64,000 nucleotides of DNA, taken from NCBI GenBank assembly GCA_951802425.1, contig OX637805.1, positions 1,116,001 to 1,180,000 of the forward strand, read 5' to 3'. The notes beneath the pieces are model-generated. The model was given only the letters and a program-made list of their open reading frames with translations. It was not told where the DNA came from and searched no databases. This stretch comes from Clavaria fumosa (taxonomy: Eukaryota > Basidiomycota > Agaricomycetes > Agaricales > Clavariaceae). Below are positions 10,701 through 22,489 of this stretch, one piece after another. Numbering within the stretch: the first letter of the stretch is position 1; the number at the start of each line of letters is the position of its first letter. The position numbers and the translations under genes are program-made.

Positions 10701-13370
10701 ATGTCGAACCGGCTGATCGGCGGAAGGACGATGACCACCTCAGGCTCCAATAGGGGCATCAAGTCTGCCTGGACAGCCATCTCCGTCGTGGGCGGGCTCA
10801 CATGAATCGGCGGCGCGGGCACGGGTACGGGTTCTACCAACACAGGAGCAGGCGTAGGCGGCGGCGGCGGCAGTTCCACAGGCTCCGTCTGACAACCAAA
10901 CTCGGCCGTCTCCTTCACCGCATCCTCCTCAGGTATCGACTCATCCTGCAAGAGGCCCATCCCAAGGCCCAGCTCGTCTGCGAGCGCCTCAGGATGCCCA
11001 ACCAAAGACGTCGGTCTCGTCGCCCATGCTGCGCCTCCTCTCGTCCGCCGCGCCTGACGCGCAACGACTGCGTGCCGTAGCGAGCTCGAGCGCGACGCCG
11101 AGCCCGTCCGCTTGAGCACGTTCGCAAACACGGGGTCCATGCCCTCCACGCTGACGCGGTTGTTGCCCTTCAGGGAAGCCGTCGGAGAGGGAGACCGGGT
11201 ATCATCCTCTTGGAGCTCCTCTTCTACGTCTTCCTGATCCAGAACCTGGTCCCCATCTGTAGAGTCGCCGAGTTTAAGGGGCATGGGAGGTAGAACGGGC
11301 GCGTCGGAGGAACTTGGAACGTCGTCGTCGACCAGGTATTCTGACAAACCGGGAGCAGTCAACATCTCAAGAAGAGAGAGACCACCCCGTGCCCGTGTTT
11401 TTATCTTCTTAATCGGAGAGTGGGCCGGCTTCCTTCTTGTGACATTATCCTCCTCGTCATCTACATCGACGAAATCGATCTCCTCGCTCAAGTCCGTCGT
11501 AACCTTGAATCCAGGCGACGATTCCAGTCTCTTCTTATAATCGAGCTTGAGCTCCTTCTCGCGAAGTAGTGTGCCCTTGAGTGTATTGATTTGCCGATGA
11601 GCGTGCGCAAGACGTTGCTGCAACGCCTCGACCTCGTTACGGGGATGACTGGGAGAGATAAGCGGCTTGGAGGGTGAAACGTCCGGGGAAGAGTCTGCGT
11701 AGTCCGAGGCGAACGGGTCTGGCGGGAAGAGCGCAGAATTGTCCATCTTGCGTCGGTTAAGCGAGGCTGCAGTGCCGCCAACGCTGAAAACGTCGTCGTC
11801 CTCTCGACCACCTGGAGTCATAAATCCACCCCCAGGCCCGTTGGGAGTCACTGGCGCCCCTAACACAGGCAGTCTTCTCGCAGCTAACCCACTTTCAGCT
11901 TTGAGCTTGTCAAGATTACTCTGCAGATCCGTCTTATCTCGTTGCAAACCCGCAGCCACCTTCCTGGCTTGGGCAATATCCGTCTCATGCTTGGCTTTGA
12001 GCGCATCAAGTGACGTTCTGAGTTGCTCAGCTTCATTCTTGTGCTGGTCGCCAGTGTCACGTGACGATGCAAGCAGCTTGGTGAGTCGTTTGTGTTCGCT
12101 TTCGAGACGTTGCGCGGAAGCCTGCGTAACGCCCAGCTGATTCCGAATGTCTTGAAGAGCGACCTCTAGGTTCCAGTTCTCCTCCTTGTACTTGTCTTGA
12201 GAGGTAATCAGACTTGCATCCCTGAAGCGAATAAGCTCCGAACAAAGATATACGTACCAGTGCTCTGCTCTTGCGCCCTCAGCGCCGTCCGCAGGCCATC
12301 GACAGACTTTTCGAGGTCGTCCTTCTCTTCCTTCATGTCCTGGATCGCCTTGTCGCGCTCAGCAAGGAGACTCTGCAAACGCCGAACCTCCGTGAGCAGA
12401 CCGCTCCCAATCTCGAACGCAAATTCTGCAAAGGCACACAAACAAACAAAAAACACAGAGCGTGTCAACAAGCCACGAAGCGTCGTGCGCCCACAAGACG
12501 CGAGAAATTAAGAGGTCGTCCCCGCTTCTCGCGGGGAGACACGGACGCACCTACATCATCGGCGCGATGCGCCGCGTTCTTCGCGCGTCGGGAGAGCGAG
12601 GCGGAGGTCCCAGCAGCGGCGACTTTGTTCCGCTCCGGCTCTTCGCGCGGGGGTTCTGAATGGAGTAACGGGGCGGGTGGAGGAGTGTGCGCGCCGTTGA
12701 CTGCTTGCTGTTTAGAAAGAAAAAAAAGCAGTCCCATTGAGTCAGCCACACCCGGAGATGAATCGAGAGCGGTCATATATCAGGACGGAACGAATGAATG
12801 GGCGGCTTGAGGAGCCACGTGCGGTCCTCGTGTCGAGACACAGCGCAGCACCGCTCATGACCGCCCCAATCTAATCGCATCCACGCAAACCAGAGAAAAG
12901 AAGAAGATGGATGCTCGAAAGGAAGGAGGGGAATAGGTGAAGCGAGCACCAAAACGTACCTTGGGCCCGAATACACTCGAGAGCTGCGCGTTCTCTTCGT
13001 CCCAAGTGGTGATAGTCTCGGCAAGCTCGCGGTAGCGCTCCTGAGCCTCCGCCTCGAGCTCAGCCGCGGCCCCAGGTCCCGCATGCGGCAGCTGTTGTTG
13101 CAGGGGATGGGGGTGGTGGTAGGCAGCAGCGTCCGCCTCGAGCTCTTGGAGCAGCCTAATGCGCTCCTCGAGCTCGGTCTGCTGTGCGAGCACGCGCTGG
13201 CCAAGCATGCCCGCCTGCTGGAGCTGTTTCTCTTTGTTGTCGAGGAGCGACTGCAGGTGGAACTTCATGTCGGCGATGGAAGACAAGGAGTGGCTTGCAT
13301 TGAATTCTGCAAAGGTGGGTGAGAGATAGGTAGGACTCGCGTCAAACGGGGACGCCAACGGGGACGCCAT
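7791..13370 (-). CDS. Num1/ApsA/Mcp5-type cell-cortex anchor with C-terminal PH domain
   Basis: Large cortical protein, about 1,650 residues, of the family that tethers dynein and mitochondria to the plasma membrane for nuclear and spindle positioning. Exon 1 (from 13370) is coiled coil (MKFHLQSLLDNKEKQLQQAG). A later exon holds the conserved EFAFEIGSGLLTEVRRLQS block, followed by coiled coil. The large exon around 8822-12190 carries acidic and Pro-rich disordered sequence and many short QT motifs. Near its end comes the PH domain (IHAITQTMIGEFLWKY, then HRRFFWVHPYTKTLYW), which continues over small exons (MKFTAATKERHDIWLDV, ALNYLL). The tail ends in a His/Gln tract encoded near 8040-8100. 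In this family the PH domain binds phosphoinositides. The stop is at 7791; the start is the first Met of an open frame. Confidence 0.87.
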
Positions 13371-13937
13371 CGCGGTGAAGAAAAGAAAGAGGCTGGCTTG
13401 AGGGGAAGTTCACTGCAAGTCCCCTGAAAAAGCAGATGAGATGGAAAAAAGGCAAAGGAAAATGCACCACACTCTCGCAATCTCAACCTTTTTCCCAGCG
13501 CTGTGAGCCACCCCAGCCAAACACTCACTCACGTGATCTTTCTCACGCTCGGAATGAATGAACCGCTGACTAATCAGATCAAAGCATAGTGAAAGAGCTT
13601 CCGTCCACTTTACCATCCCAACCCAAAGGTTGTATTCCGATGTCTTCCTTAAACTCCATAAGATCTTAAGAAAAATGAAATAAAATAAAGTGAAGAAGAG
13701 AACACGAAAATTTGATGATAAAAAAATTCAACGCCCTATGTTTTACCTCCTTGGTGGTCGAGTACCGTCCACGGTCGAACCAACAAAAAAATTTGAAAAA
13801 GAGAGAGAGAGAAATCAAGAACAACAGTGGATCACCGCCCGCCAGACAGATGTTACTGCTTCGCGGCGGTTCCCAAAAAAAAAGGAAAGGAAGGAAAAGA
13901 AGAAAAAAAAGGAAGAATATCCCCTTCCCAGAAAAAC
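13371..13937. other. Num1-like gene upstream region and PDE 3' flank
   Basis: A-rich and pyrimidine-rich runs occur between the phosphodiesterase stop at 13938 and the Num1-like start at 13370. The plus-strand frame through here (13690 onward) overlaps the phosphodiesterase coding region and is a shadow. No separate gene is seen. Confidence 0.45.
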
Positions 13938-16580
13938 TTACGCGCCCGAAGGTACGCCAACACTCGCAGACGCAGACACCGCGCACGGCGCCACGACCCT
14001 CCCCCTCCTACTCTCCCCCTCCCCCTCCTGCACTTCCTGCACCTCCTTCACCTCCAGCCCCCTCATACACAACGCCGCCCCCTCAAAACCAACCACCGGC
14101 CCACTTCCACTCCCACCCACGCTCCCAACCACACCCCACGAGTTCCGGTTCACCCCCCGCTTCTTCCTCACACTCGCGCGGTACGCAGCCCGGATCGCCG
14201 CCGTCGCGTCGTCCCTCCGCGCCCTCCCTCCCCCCACACTCCCACCACAAGGACCAGCACAGCACCCTGCCCCCGTCGTACCCGTCGATGAGGGTGTAGG
14301 AGATGGCATGATCACCAGCTCCATCTCGCAAGGCGACGTCAGCCCCTCAGACGACGACACAGATGACTCCGTTGACGGCAGTAAAGGTGGTGGTAGTGGC
14401 GGTGGCGGATGCGCACCGTCGAACCGTGGCCCTGCCCCGGCCCACACTGATGACGATGACGCCTCGTTCGGACATAGCATTGATGGCGGCAGCGTTAGCG
14501 GGAACACATTCAGAAAGTCTTCCGGCAACTGCGGGGCCGTGCTCGACGAGCGCGACGATAACGGCGACGATGACGATGACGCGGATTCCGACGAAGAGGA
14601 ATTGGTGGTGGTGTGTGCTACCACGTCCTCAAGTACCGTGCTTGAGCTGTCCGCCCTCGCCCTAACCTGCCACTGCTCCAAGTTGGTCGCGCAACACTGC
14701 ACGTACTGCCGCAGCCCTAGAGGTCAGATACGTCTTCAGCGAGTGAAAATTGACATTAAATAATGGAAGAAACACACGAGGAACACCCTGCGCCGTCAGT
14801 TCAAGCAGCGGCTTCGTAAACGTCGTAATGAACCACACTTGGCCCCTGGCCTCTGCCACTGAGTCTCCTGCGGGGCTCACAGTCGCCGGCAAATGGCAAT
14901 GCTTCTCCAGTGTCGCTTGGCACGTCCATTCCTCCATCAGCGCCCCCGCCCAATACCGTGACACCCGATGCGGTCGACTCTGGAAAGCCAAAAGGAAGAG
15001 AAAAAAAAAACAAAGGAGGTACGACAAATCAGCCCAATCCCAAATCACACAGAGCGTGCGCCTACAGGGTTACTGATATCCGCACACTTAATAAGCGCCT
15101 GACATATCAGCACCTTCTTCTGCTCAAGCGTGACCTGCTCGGCGTCTACGACAAGCGCCTCGAACCGGCTCATGAAGTCCCCATGTACACTCATGTCCGT
15201 CGCAAGCACAGAGCGCTGGAGCACCGTCCGGAACGCGTTCCCCGACTCGGGGCGGTCCAGCAGCTGGCCCAGCCCGTGCTCGCGCATAAGACGTACCAGC
15301 AACGCGCAGTGCATATGCTCCAGCGCTGACTTGTCGTCATACACCGCTGACAGCGGCGTTTTTGCATTTTTCTGAGTGGGGAAGGCGATTTGATATGAAG
15401 GGGTAGGAGAAAGGCACTTTGCAACATACCATAAAATTATTCGTAAATCCAGGATGCCCAACATCATGTCCGATGGCTGCGATATACAGAGCCAGTACGT
15501 CGTGGTTCGTGAGGCATGATATCAACCCTTGCGGACCGCCTTCCTCTAGTCTCCATGGTCGCTTGTCCGGCTTGAGTAAAATTTTTACAGAGGGCACTCG
15601 TCCCGCTGAACATAAAAAGTGATACGTCGCCTGCAGGACATCCAAGGCGTGGTGGAAATTATGATACGAGTTTTGCTCCCTGTATATCCGCCTCAAATGG
15701 TAGACGAAATCGCGTATTTGCACTTTGGGGGGAGAGGTGAGCGTGCTGGCGACTCCGACGGCGCGGAAAATCGGCCAGATACAAGTGCAATGGACACTCA
15801 CACAGAGACACGCCAGCGCATTGTTGCATGCCTTCGACGCGGAACAACGCCTCGAACAAGATCATGGTGCACGAGACCACTTGCTCGTCCCGCAGTTTGT
15901 GAGGCTCAAAGGTCCACCTCGACACGGCCCTAATGAGGCTACTTCGAGCGCTTTGTGGGAGGTCCGGTGCAGAGCTGGATGGGGGAAGAACAGCCAAGGA
16001 GAGAGACCATCAGCATGATCATTGAGGGACAAGGGACAGGAACGCACCACTCATACGCCTTACACCGGTTTTCATGGACCGCTATCTCCGTCTGGAGATA
16101 CATGCCACTCAATAGCTCCGCATACCTGCCACGTCATGTCAGCGCCAGACCGCGCAGAACGAGCGTGAGGCGGCCAGTACGCCTTACCGCCCGTGGCACG
16201 GATAAGACAGGGACAAGAACGCACCTGACTTCACCCTGCTCGCCCTCCTCCCACCCTCCCCATCCGTGCCCCAAGCCCGGATTCTTGATAGCATGCGAGA
16301 GACCACCGACATCGACGCTTCGCCGCCGGGCATGACTGATCGCGACGGCCTGGTCGATCATCGTGGCCACAAGCGAGTTGAGATCGTTAAAGAGTAGGAG
16401 TACAAACGGGGGTAGAAACGCAGAGGATACAGAAATCAACGTAACGGGGGGGGGAGTGAGAGCGTGCGCAGAGAGTCGGGGATGAAGGTGGGAGGGAGAA
16501 AGTTGTGGAAGAGGAGAAAGGGATGCGCTTGCACGATCAAAAGCCAAGGAACAGTGTTTCGCCGCGTGGGTTTTGTTCAT
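13938..16580 (-). CDS. Class I 3',5'-cyclic-nucleotide phosphodiesterase
   Basis: Hydrolyses cAMP to AMP and so damps PKA signalling. The N-terminal exon includes ARRRSVDVGGLSHAIKNPG, and further exons give YAELLSGMYLQTEIAVHENR and VSCTMILFEALFRVEGMQ. The catalytic HD domain follows: YHNFHHALDVLQATYHFL, AIGHDVGHPGFTNNFM (metal-binding His-Asp) and CADISNP (metal-binding Asp). After WFITTFTKPLLELTAQG a phase-1 intron (donor GTGTGT) joins PRLRQYVQCCATNLEQW and a Ser/Pro-rich tail. All metal-ligand motifs are present, so activity is expected. The true start is uncertain: 16580 is the first Met of the open frame, but a Met at 16361 just before the conserved N-terminal block is also possible. An unusually long gene-free region lies upstream. 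Confidence 0.86.
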
Positions 16581-18999
16581 CCCACTAATTTTGTAATTCG
16601 GCCACGCGGGTTATAACGGCATGTTCCGGAAAAGGGTGTTTAGGACAAGTATAAAAATTTATCAGATCTTGGGTCCTCGTCGTCGTCGTCTTTGTAACTG
16701 TACTGTACATTGGCGCACTTTGAATTCCACTCAGGAGCACCCTATTCAGCCTCGACGCTTAGATACCGTTGTCTCTAACGTCGTCGAGGGGTGGGCCTAT
16801 TATTCTCACACAGCCAAATTAGCAACGGGAACAGCTTATCTAATTCTTTGACAGCCAACAGGACGATCACAGCGTGGGGTACGACAGGTCGGTTGGCATC
16901 GATACATCCCACACGAGCGTGTATACAGGAAGAATCGTATCCAGGTCCGGCGGCTCCATTGACATTGCCATCGTCGCTCCGGCGGTACTGTAAGTGTTAG
17001 TGTTAGTGTAGTGTGGGGGGGAAAGGGGTTATCTGACTCACTTTACACGGGACGATCGACTCCCTCCATCCCCTCGCTAAATTATCCCCCATTCAATTGT
17101 CCTGATACCATGGCGACACTCCTCGAGCATATATATGGTCTACGCTGGGGGCGTGTCTGAGTCTCATGAATATATACGCTCTGCTCATTGCACTCCATAT
17201 CTCTGTTCCAATGGCAACTAAAAGAGCGCAATTATATTATATATATTATACAAAATTCAGGCACACACGGCCACACACGTGGTTGTGAGTGTGACCCAGA
17301 ACTTTGGTTCATTTGATCCCGTGATCTAATCCAGTCCTTCGCGTCAACGCGCTAAAGGCTCCTTCCCTCATCATGCAACCATGACAAGTTCCGACGCTGT
17401 CCCCTCCCGCGAACCATGGCCACCACCCGAACCTATCACATCAATCGCCATCCTCACGCCGTGTCTATGGCACCACCCCACTTTTTTTTTATCCTCCACC
17501 CTGCACGCGGCCCCGGGACACGTTGCTCCCTGATATAGGCCTGATATCCCAGACTTCCAACCCTATCACCCAAGTCACGCAACGCGCAACCGCATCATCT
17601 CCATCATTCCAATGACGTAATATCAAAAGCCTCATGGACGATGCAGCTCTGAGCTAACGCTCAAACCCTCGCGTAAACCCAAACGCCACCTCCATAAATG
17701 TAATTTTTACATTCCACACCGCTGTAAAGACGGAGATAAGAGATTGCATCTTCCTGCGCCCAGCGCAGTAGATAAATAGCGCACCCTCTCGTAATGGAGC
17801 ACTCAAAAAAAAGGGCACATTACGGAATATACACAGCCAAGGGGGCCCAACCCGCTCGCATATAACAAGAGGCGTTTACACGCGCGTGTGCGCACGTGTT
17901 CTGCGCACGCCGCGTCCAGAAAACCTCCGCCAGAATCGAATTTCGAGATCCCGCCTTTTACGCCCTCCGCCTGTGCGGTGACATACTACTTGGAGGGCAT
18001 GCGCACATACACGCCCAAGTGACGGTGGGATTCACGGCACGTTCGCCCGGTCGCCGGGAAAAGCTAAAATCTGCGCTTTTTCGTTCAGAGAGTCTGTTTA
18101 TATTGGTGATGTGTTGCAAGTCTGTGAAGTTATATATACATGCGTGCGACCATGAAAAGGTACGAAATGAAGGGGGGGTGCGGAGAAATATATTCATATG
18201 GGGTATTGAACGAGATGAAACAGCCGATGTGACGTGAAAAAACATGCACTAAATGCGAGATGAGGAAACATGGGACATTCATACAGAGAGGGGATCATCA
18301 TCATCATCAAAAAAAAAGAGAACTAATCGTATGCGTCGCATCGAGCCAGAAGGAAAGACAAGGACAAGCCAGGCGCGGGCGGAGAAAGCGCGGCGAAAAT
18401 CGAGGGAATAGAAGCCCCGCGAGAAGGGCAAGAAGGGGGGCAAAGCTTCGTCGCGTGCCATCGGATTGGTCATTTCATCTTACTTTCTTCTTCTCCTTTC
18501 GGGGAAAGCAAGAAACCCTGTGCCCCCCCCCCCCCCACCTTTGGCCCTTCTTGTCCATGCGCGTGCGCCGCCGAAACCGGGCCGGTGGACCCCAGGGAAG
18601 TTGGGACGGAGGGCGCGATATGTGCAGGGCATGGTGATCCGCCGCACGGAAGAGCGGAAACGCGCGGTGACACGTGAGGTGTACCTCCTACCCCGCATTT
18701 AGGACGTTGTGGGGCCAAAAGTCGTGGGACCGATGGCGGGCGCCGGCGCGCGTCAATACACACACACGCGATTTTGGACGAGGCCGGACCGGGAGCGAGC
18801 GCGCAACGCGTGTGTGTGTGGGGGGGAAGGGACCAGCGGCGAGAAGTGGGGTAACTCGGTTGCAAGTGACGATGACACAAATGACACCGACACCCGAGAC
18901 GAGACGACAAAGGAATAGACCATGAGAGGATAAGAAACCTCAAAGCGTTCAGAACCCTATCTTTCCACCGCGGTCACTAGTGGGCGCGTTCTCCTGCAT
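16581..18999. other. Gene-free region upstream of the phosphodiesterase
   Basis: No convincing gene in about 2.4 kb. The region has AT-rich patches with TATATA runs near 17140-17250, CACACA and CGCG tracts, and a poly-C run near 18521-18537. Open frames are short or low-complexity. Together with the repeat array to its right it forms an unusually long 5' region for the phosphodiesterase, so a long leader, distant promoter elements or a non-coding RNA are possible but unproven. Confidence 0.45.
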
Positions 19000-20000
19000 C
19001 TGTGTGTTGGCCAATGATAACCCGTCGAGACCGGACCGAAGACGCGACAAAGCAAGCACACAACAGAAATGAAAAATCTCTACCGATGGTCTGCGTGACC
19101 ACACCTGCTGCCATTTTGGGGCAGCGGGGCGTTCGTTTGTCGAAACCGAACCGGGCGCGGGGACGCGAGCGAGCCTTTCGGGGACATGTCGTCCAGAACG
19201 CGCGAAAAGGACAACCCTATTGGGCTACGGCTTCTTTCTCTCTGTTTGTTCCGACGAGACACACGCGCGTCATTTTGCGAGGGAGACGTGACGTGCAACG
19301 ACCATCACACCGGACCGAAGACGCGAGCGCGCAACAGCATCAAGGATCCTCCGTCGACAGTCTGCGTGACCACACCCACTGCCTTTTCGGAAGGTTCTGG
19401 CGTTCGCCGAAACCGGACCGTGGTCTGGGGACGCGAGCGAGCTTCGAAGATCGCTTTGGAGGTCTGGCGTTCAGCGAATGATACCGGGCCAGGAGGACGC
19501 GAGCGAGGGCGGGGGCTCGTGAAAAAGGACTCTGTTGGGGGCGTTTCCTCTCTCTCTTCGTGTCTCCTGACAAGACACACGCGTCAAGGTTTGAAGGGGA
19601 GGCGATGTGCAACGACCATCATATCGGACCGAAGACGCGAACGACCGAAAGGCTGACGGAGCGCACTACAGCATTGAAGTTCTGCGCTACAGCCATTGTC
19701 TGGACGCGTTCTCTACAGCGCCTGCGTATGACAGCTTCTGCCTCGGGGGCGGTGAACATGCTAAGCCGAAGCCGGATCGGGGAAATCAGCGTGCGAGCGA
19801 GCGAGAGCGCGCAACAGCATTGCAGTCCCGTGCGTGATGACACCTGCATTTTTTGTGAGGGCCGTTGCAGGTTAGGTTAGTCCCATCGGAACCGGAAGGG
19901 GCAAAGGCTGGTTTGTGCCGCAGTTCTGTGCGATCACACCCATGTCAAGGTCGTCCGTCCGTCGAAACCGGGCCGGGGGGGCAGTGTATGCGCATGGTGG
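19000..20000. repeat. Diverged ~300-bp tandem repeat array (about three copies)
   Basis: The same ordered landmarks recur. CCGGACCGAAGACGCGA appears near 19033, 19312 and 19626. CTGCGTGACCACACC appears at 19091 and 19362, with weaker versions near 19830 and 19929. GACAAGACACACGCG-like blocks are near 19253 and 19569, each followed by GTGCAACGACCATCA. Spacing between matching landmarks is about 270-316 bases. The copies differ by many substitutions and small indels. The frames on either strand are not conserved between copies, so this is probably not coding. Confidence 0.7.
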
Positions 20001-20814
20001 GTGGGAGGGTGCGCGAGCGAATGGGCAACCTAATGCACGCGCCTTTGGGGTGGAGGGTCTGTGACGAGGTGGAACAACCCAGCAGCCGACCGGCCGGCCG
20101 ACCGACTGACCGCAAACACATTCACCCAATTTGTGGTCGCCTCCACCACGGGGGGTTGTCCTGATCGATCGTTTGTGTCAAAAAAAGACCTGAGTAAAAA
20201 AATAAAACACAGCACGGACGGAACAAAGGACGTGGGAGGGAATGGACACGCGCTTCGGTACTGACATGCAGGAGGGCACACAGCAACTGCCCCCACGCCG
20301 GAGAAGGAAAAAGAAAAACGGGAAATAGGGCAGAAAAATGGAAAAAAGAAACACGTTATTCACCTGTTTGTTGGTAACGGCAGGACCGGACGGGAAGGTT
20401 CGCGGTTGAGGTGGTAAACGCGGGAGAAGGGGGCGGGAGGGCCAGCAGGAAGACAACGAGCGGAGAAGACGAGCGGCGGTAGCAGAAATGGCAGTACATC
20501 GGCGGGAGAAAGAAGGGAGACAGTAAGGGAAGATGGGGAGGAAACGGGCCATGTTCCCATCACCTCCCCTCCCTCCCTCCCTCCTTCCAACCGCCGAGAG
20601 GGAAAAATGAAAGGAAAATACATAAATTACTCGAGAAAGAGAATTAGGAGGAACCAGGAAGTAAGAACGAGATGAAGAACGAGGAGGATGGGGGGAAAAG
20701 GAAGGGACCATGGAACGTATTGAGGCCCTCCACCTACATTAGCCGTCGTCACCATTCGCCGCCATCGCGACTGCTAAGTTAACCCAAACACCAACGTTTT
20801 GAGTATTCCCATCT
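20001..20814. other. Intergenic region, 3' flank of the Pro/His-rich protein gene
   Basis: No gene is recognised. The region holds purine-rich and pyrimidine-rich tracts, including a CCCTCCCTCC run near 20566-20585. The minus-strand frame at 20178-20711 is low-complexity and lacks a motif. Confidence 0.45.
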
Positions 20815-22023
20815 TCACGCAACCGTGCCACCGGGCGTCCCCTCCCCAGACAAGAACCAAAGCCACTGCTCTTCATCCTTGATCAGAAGTGCCATCTCCC
20901 CATCCCCATCGTCCTCGCCAAAGCCTCCATCACACTCCCCCAAACCCGGCAGCCTAACCGGCCCCATAGAGAGGCGCCACTCCAACAGCACAGGCGGCCT
21001 TTCCAATGGCCCTACACGCATATAAACACCTGCGCGTTCTCGCCCCCGTAGGTCCACTAATGAAAACGGGTTTACCCGCAGCACACCCATCATATTCTGC
21101 ATCTCTCGCGGCGCCCCCGACACCCGCAGGGGGGCCTCAAGGGGCGGGCCGCCCGGCGGGCGACGGCGGTGAGGTGAGACGTGCACGGCGCGGGGTGTGT
21201 GTGTCCAGAGTCCTCCGTTGTCATCTCCCTGTGCTTCATCATCAAGCGGCGGCCCCTCGTTGTAGAACACGAGTCGCCCCACTACAGTATCTCCATCGTC
21301 GGGCTCCTGCTTTACCGCCAGTTGGGCGCACACCCCGGGAGGCGAGGATGCCTCGGGGGATGTGGGCTCGGAGGCCGAAGTCAGCAGCGAGGAAACCGGC
21401 GACGATGCGGGGGAGGACGCGGAGGACGAAGACGGGCTGGGTGAGGGCTGGGAAGGCGAGGGCCGGGGATGCTTTTGGCGTTGCTGCTGCTGGTGTGGTT
21501 GCGATTGTGGACGGCGATGCTCATGCGACGGAAACGTGAGCGCGAGCGAGAGAGGTGGGACCGACGGGGCCCGGGTGTGGGCCTGCGGCGGCGCTGATGG
21601 GGCGTGCCAGGGCCATGATGCTGGTGCCGGGAATGTTGGTGCGCCCAACGATGCTTGGTCGTGCAGGGCGTATTGCTGCAAAGCGGCGGGCGACTCACAG
21701 ATCGAGGTGTGAGTGGAGAGGTGCTGGGCAGGCAATGTGTGATGGTGAGCGTGCCATTGCTGTGCAGGAGCGGCACCTGTGGCAGCGGAGGGGTACCGCC
21801 AGGACGAGAGGGTGTGTTGGACGGGGTGTGTGTCGGGGACGGGGTAGTAGTGCTGGGTCCGTGGATCGGCGTCGAATTGCTGGTAGTATTGGCTATGACC
21901 GCGGTCAAGCCAGTATTGGTGGTCGTGGAGGCGAATGGCGCTGTCAGTGAATTGAGTGTGGTGGTCGTGGTGGTGGTTGGACGTGACGTTGAGGTGGAAA
22001 GGGATGGGGGGATAACTGTACAT
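20815..22023 (-). CDS. Unrecognised Pro/Ser/His-rich protein, single exon
   Basis: A single open frame of 402 residues from Met at 22023 (MYSYPPIPFHLN) to a stop at 20815. The frame extends upstream to 22140, but that part looks like a leader. The first half is rich in His, Gln, Tyr, Pro and Ala. A Ser/Pro-rich linker follows, including a Gln run. After this comes AVKQEPDDGD, which fits an acidic SUMO-acceptor consensus. The C-terminal quarter is less repetitive and may be folded (MMGVLRVNPFSLVDLRGRE, VYMRVGPLERPPVLLEWR, ending KDEEQWLWFLSGEG). I do not recognise the family. The composition suggests a nuclear regulatory protein, but no DNA-binding domain is visible. Confidence 0.65.
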   Translation of the reverse strand: MYSYPPIPFHLNVTSNHHHDHHTQFTDSAIRLHDHQYWLDRGHSQYYQQFDADPRTQHYYPVPDTHPVQHTLSSWRYPSAATGAAPAQQWHAHHHTLPAQHLSTHTSICESPAALQQYALHDQASLGAPTFPAPASWPWHAPSAPPQAHTRAPSVPPLSLALTFPSHEHRRPQSQPHQQQQRQKHPRPSPSQPSPSPSSSSASSPASSPVSSLLTSASEPTSPEASSPPGVCAQLAVKQEPDDGDTVVGRLVFYNEGPPLDDEAQGDDNGGLWTHTPRAVHVSPHRRRPPGGPPLEAPLRVSGAPREMQNMMGVLRVNPFSLVDLRGRERAGVYMRVGPLERPPVLLEWRLSMGPVRLPGLGECDGGFGEDDGDGEMALLIKDEEQWLWFLSGEGTPGGTVA

Positions 22024-22489
22024 TGGTAGTGACGAGTTGGAGGGATGTAGAAGGGAACCAGGGTTGAAGGGACTAAGATGGGTTATATAATAAAGGATTA
22101 TTACAGAGAATAAGACAAAGATACACAGAGACACACACACCGTCCAGTTGCAGTATCACCGCACAAGATAACGAAAATCTAGTCATTCCGTCAGTCGGTT
22201 ATTCGGGAAATAAAATTAGAATCAGTCAATCCACCATCACAGGCCAGTCAATTTCTTGGCTTGCAAAACAAGACAGAGAAAATGTTCCCTCCTGTCGTTC
22301 AAAAAAAAAAAAAAAGGAAAGAGGAAAGTAAGTAAGAAAGTGAGCAACTTTCATGAGCAAAAAAGAAAAGAAAACCTCAACATAACACGTCTAGTTCACA
22401 GTCCACGCCACCAGTTCGCCGTCATATCAGCGAACGAAAAGATCGTCCATGGACTATCTTAGCCCAGGGTGTTCCAATTCGCAGGCTGC
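22024..22489. other. Upstream region of the Pro/His-rich protein gene
   Basis: AT-rich and A-rich sequence, with a poly-A run near 22301-22314. No gene is recognised. Confidence 0.4.

Noticed and set aside
9588..10805. Long plus-strand frames across the Num1-like gene
   Set aside because: They mirror the biased codon use of the minus-strand gene and show no domain.
13690..14763. Plus-strand frame of 357 residues
   Set aside because: It lies antisense to the phosphodiesterase C-terminal exon and is low-complexity; the minus strand has the conserved domain.
19002..19880. Open frames in the 300-bp repeats as a repetitive protein
   Set aside because: Indels between copies shift the frame, so the repeat is not maintained as protein.
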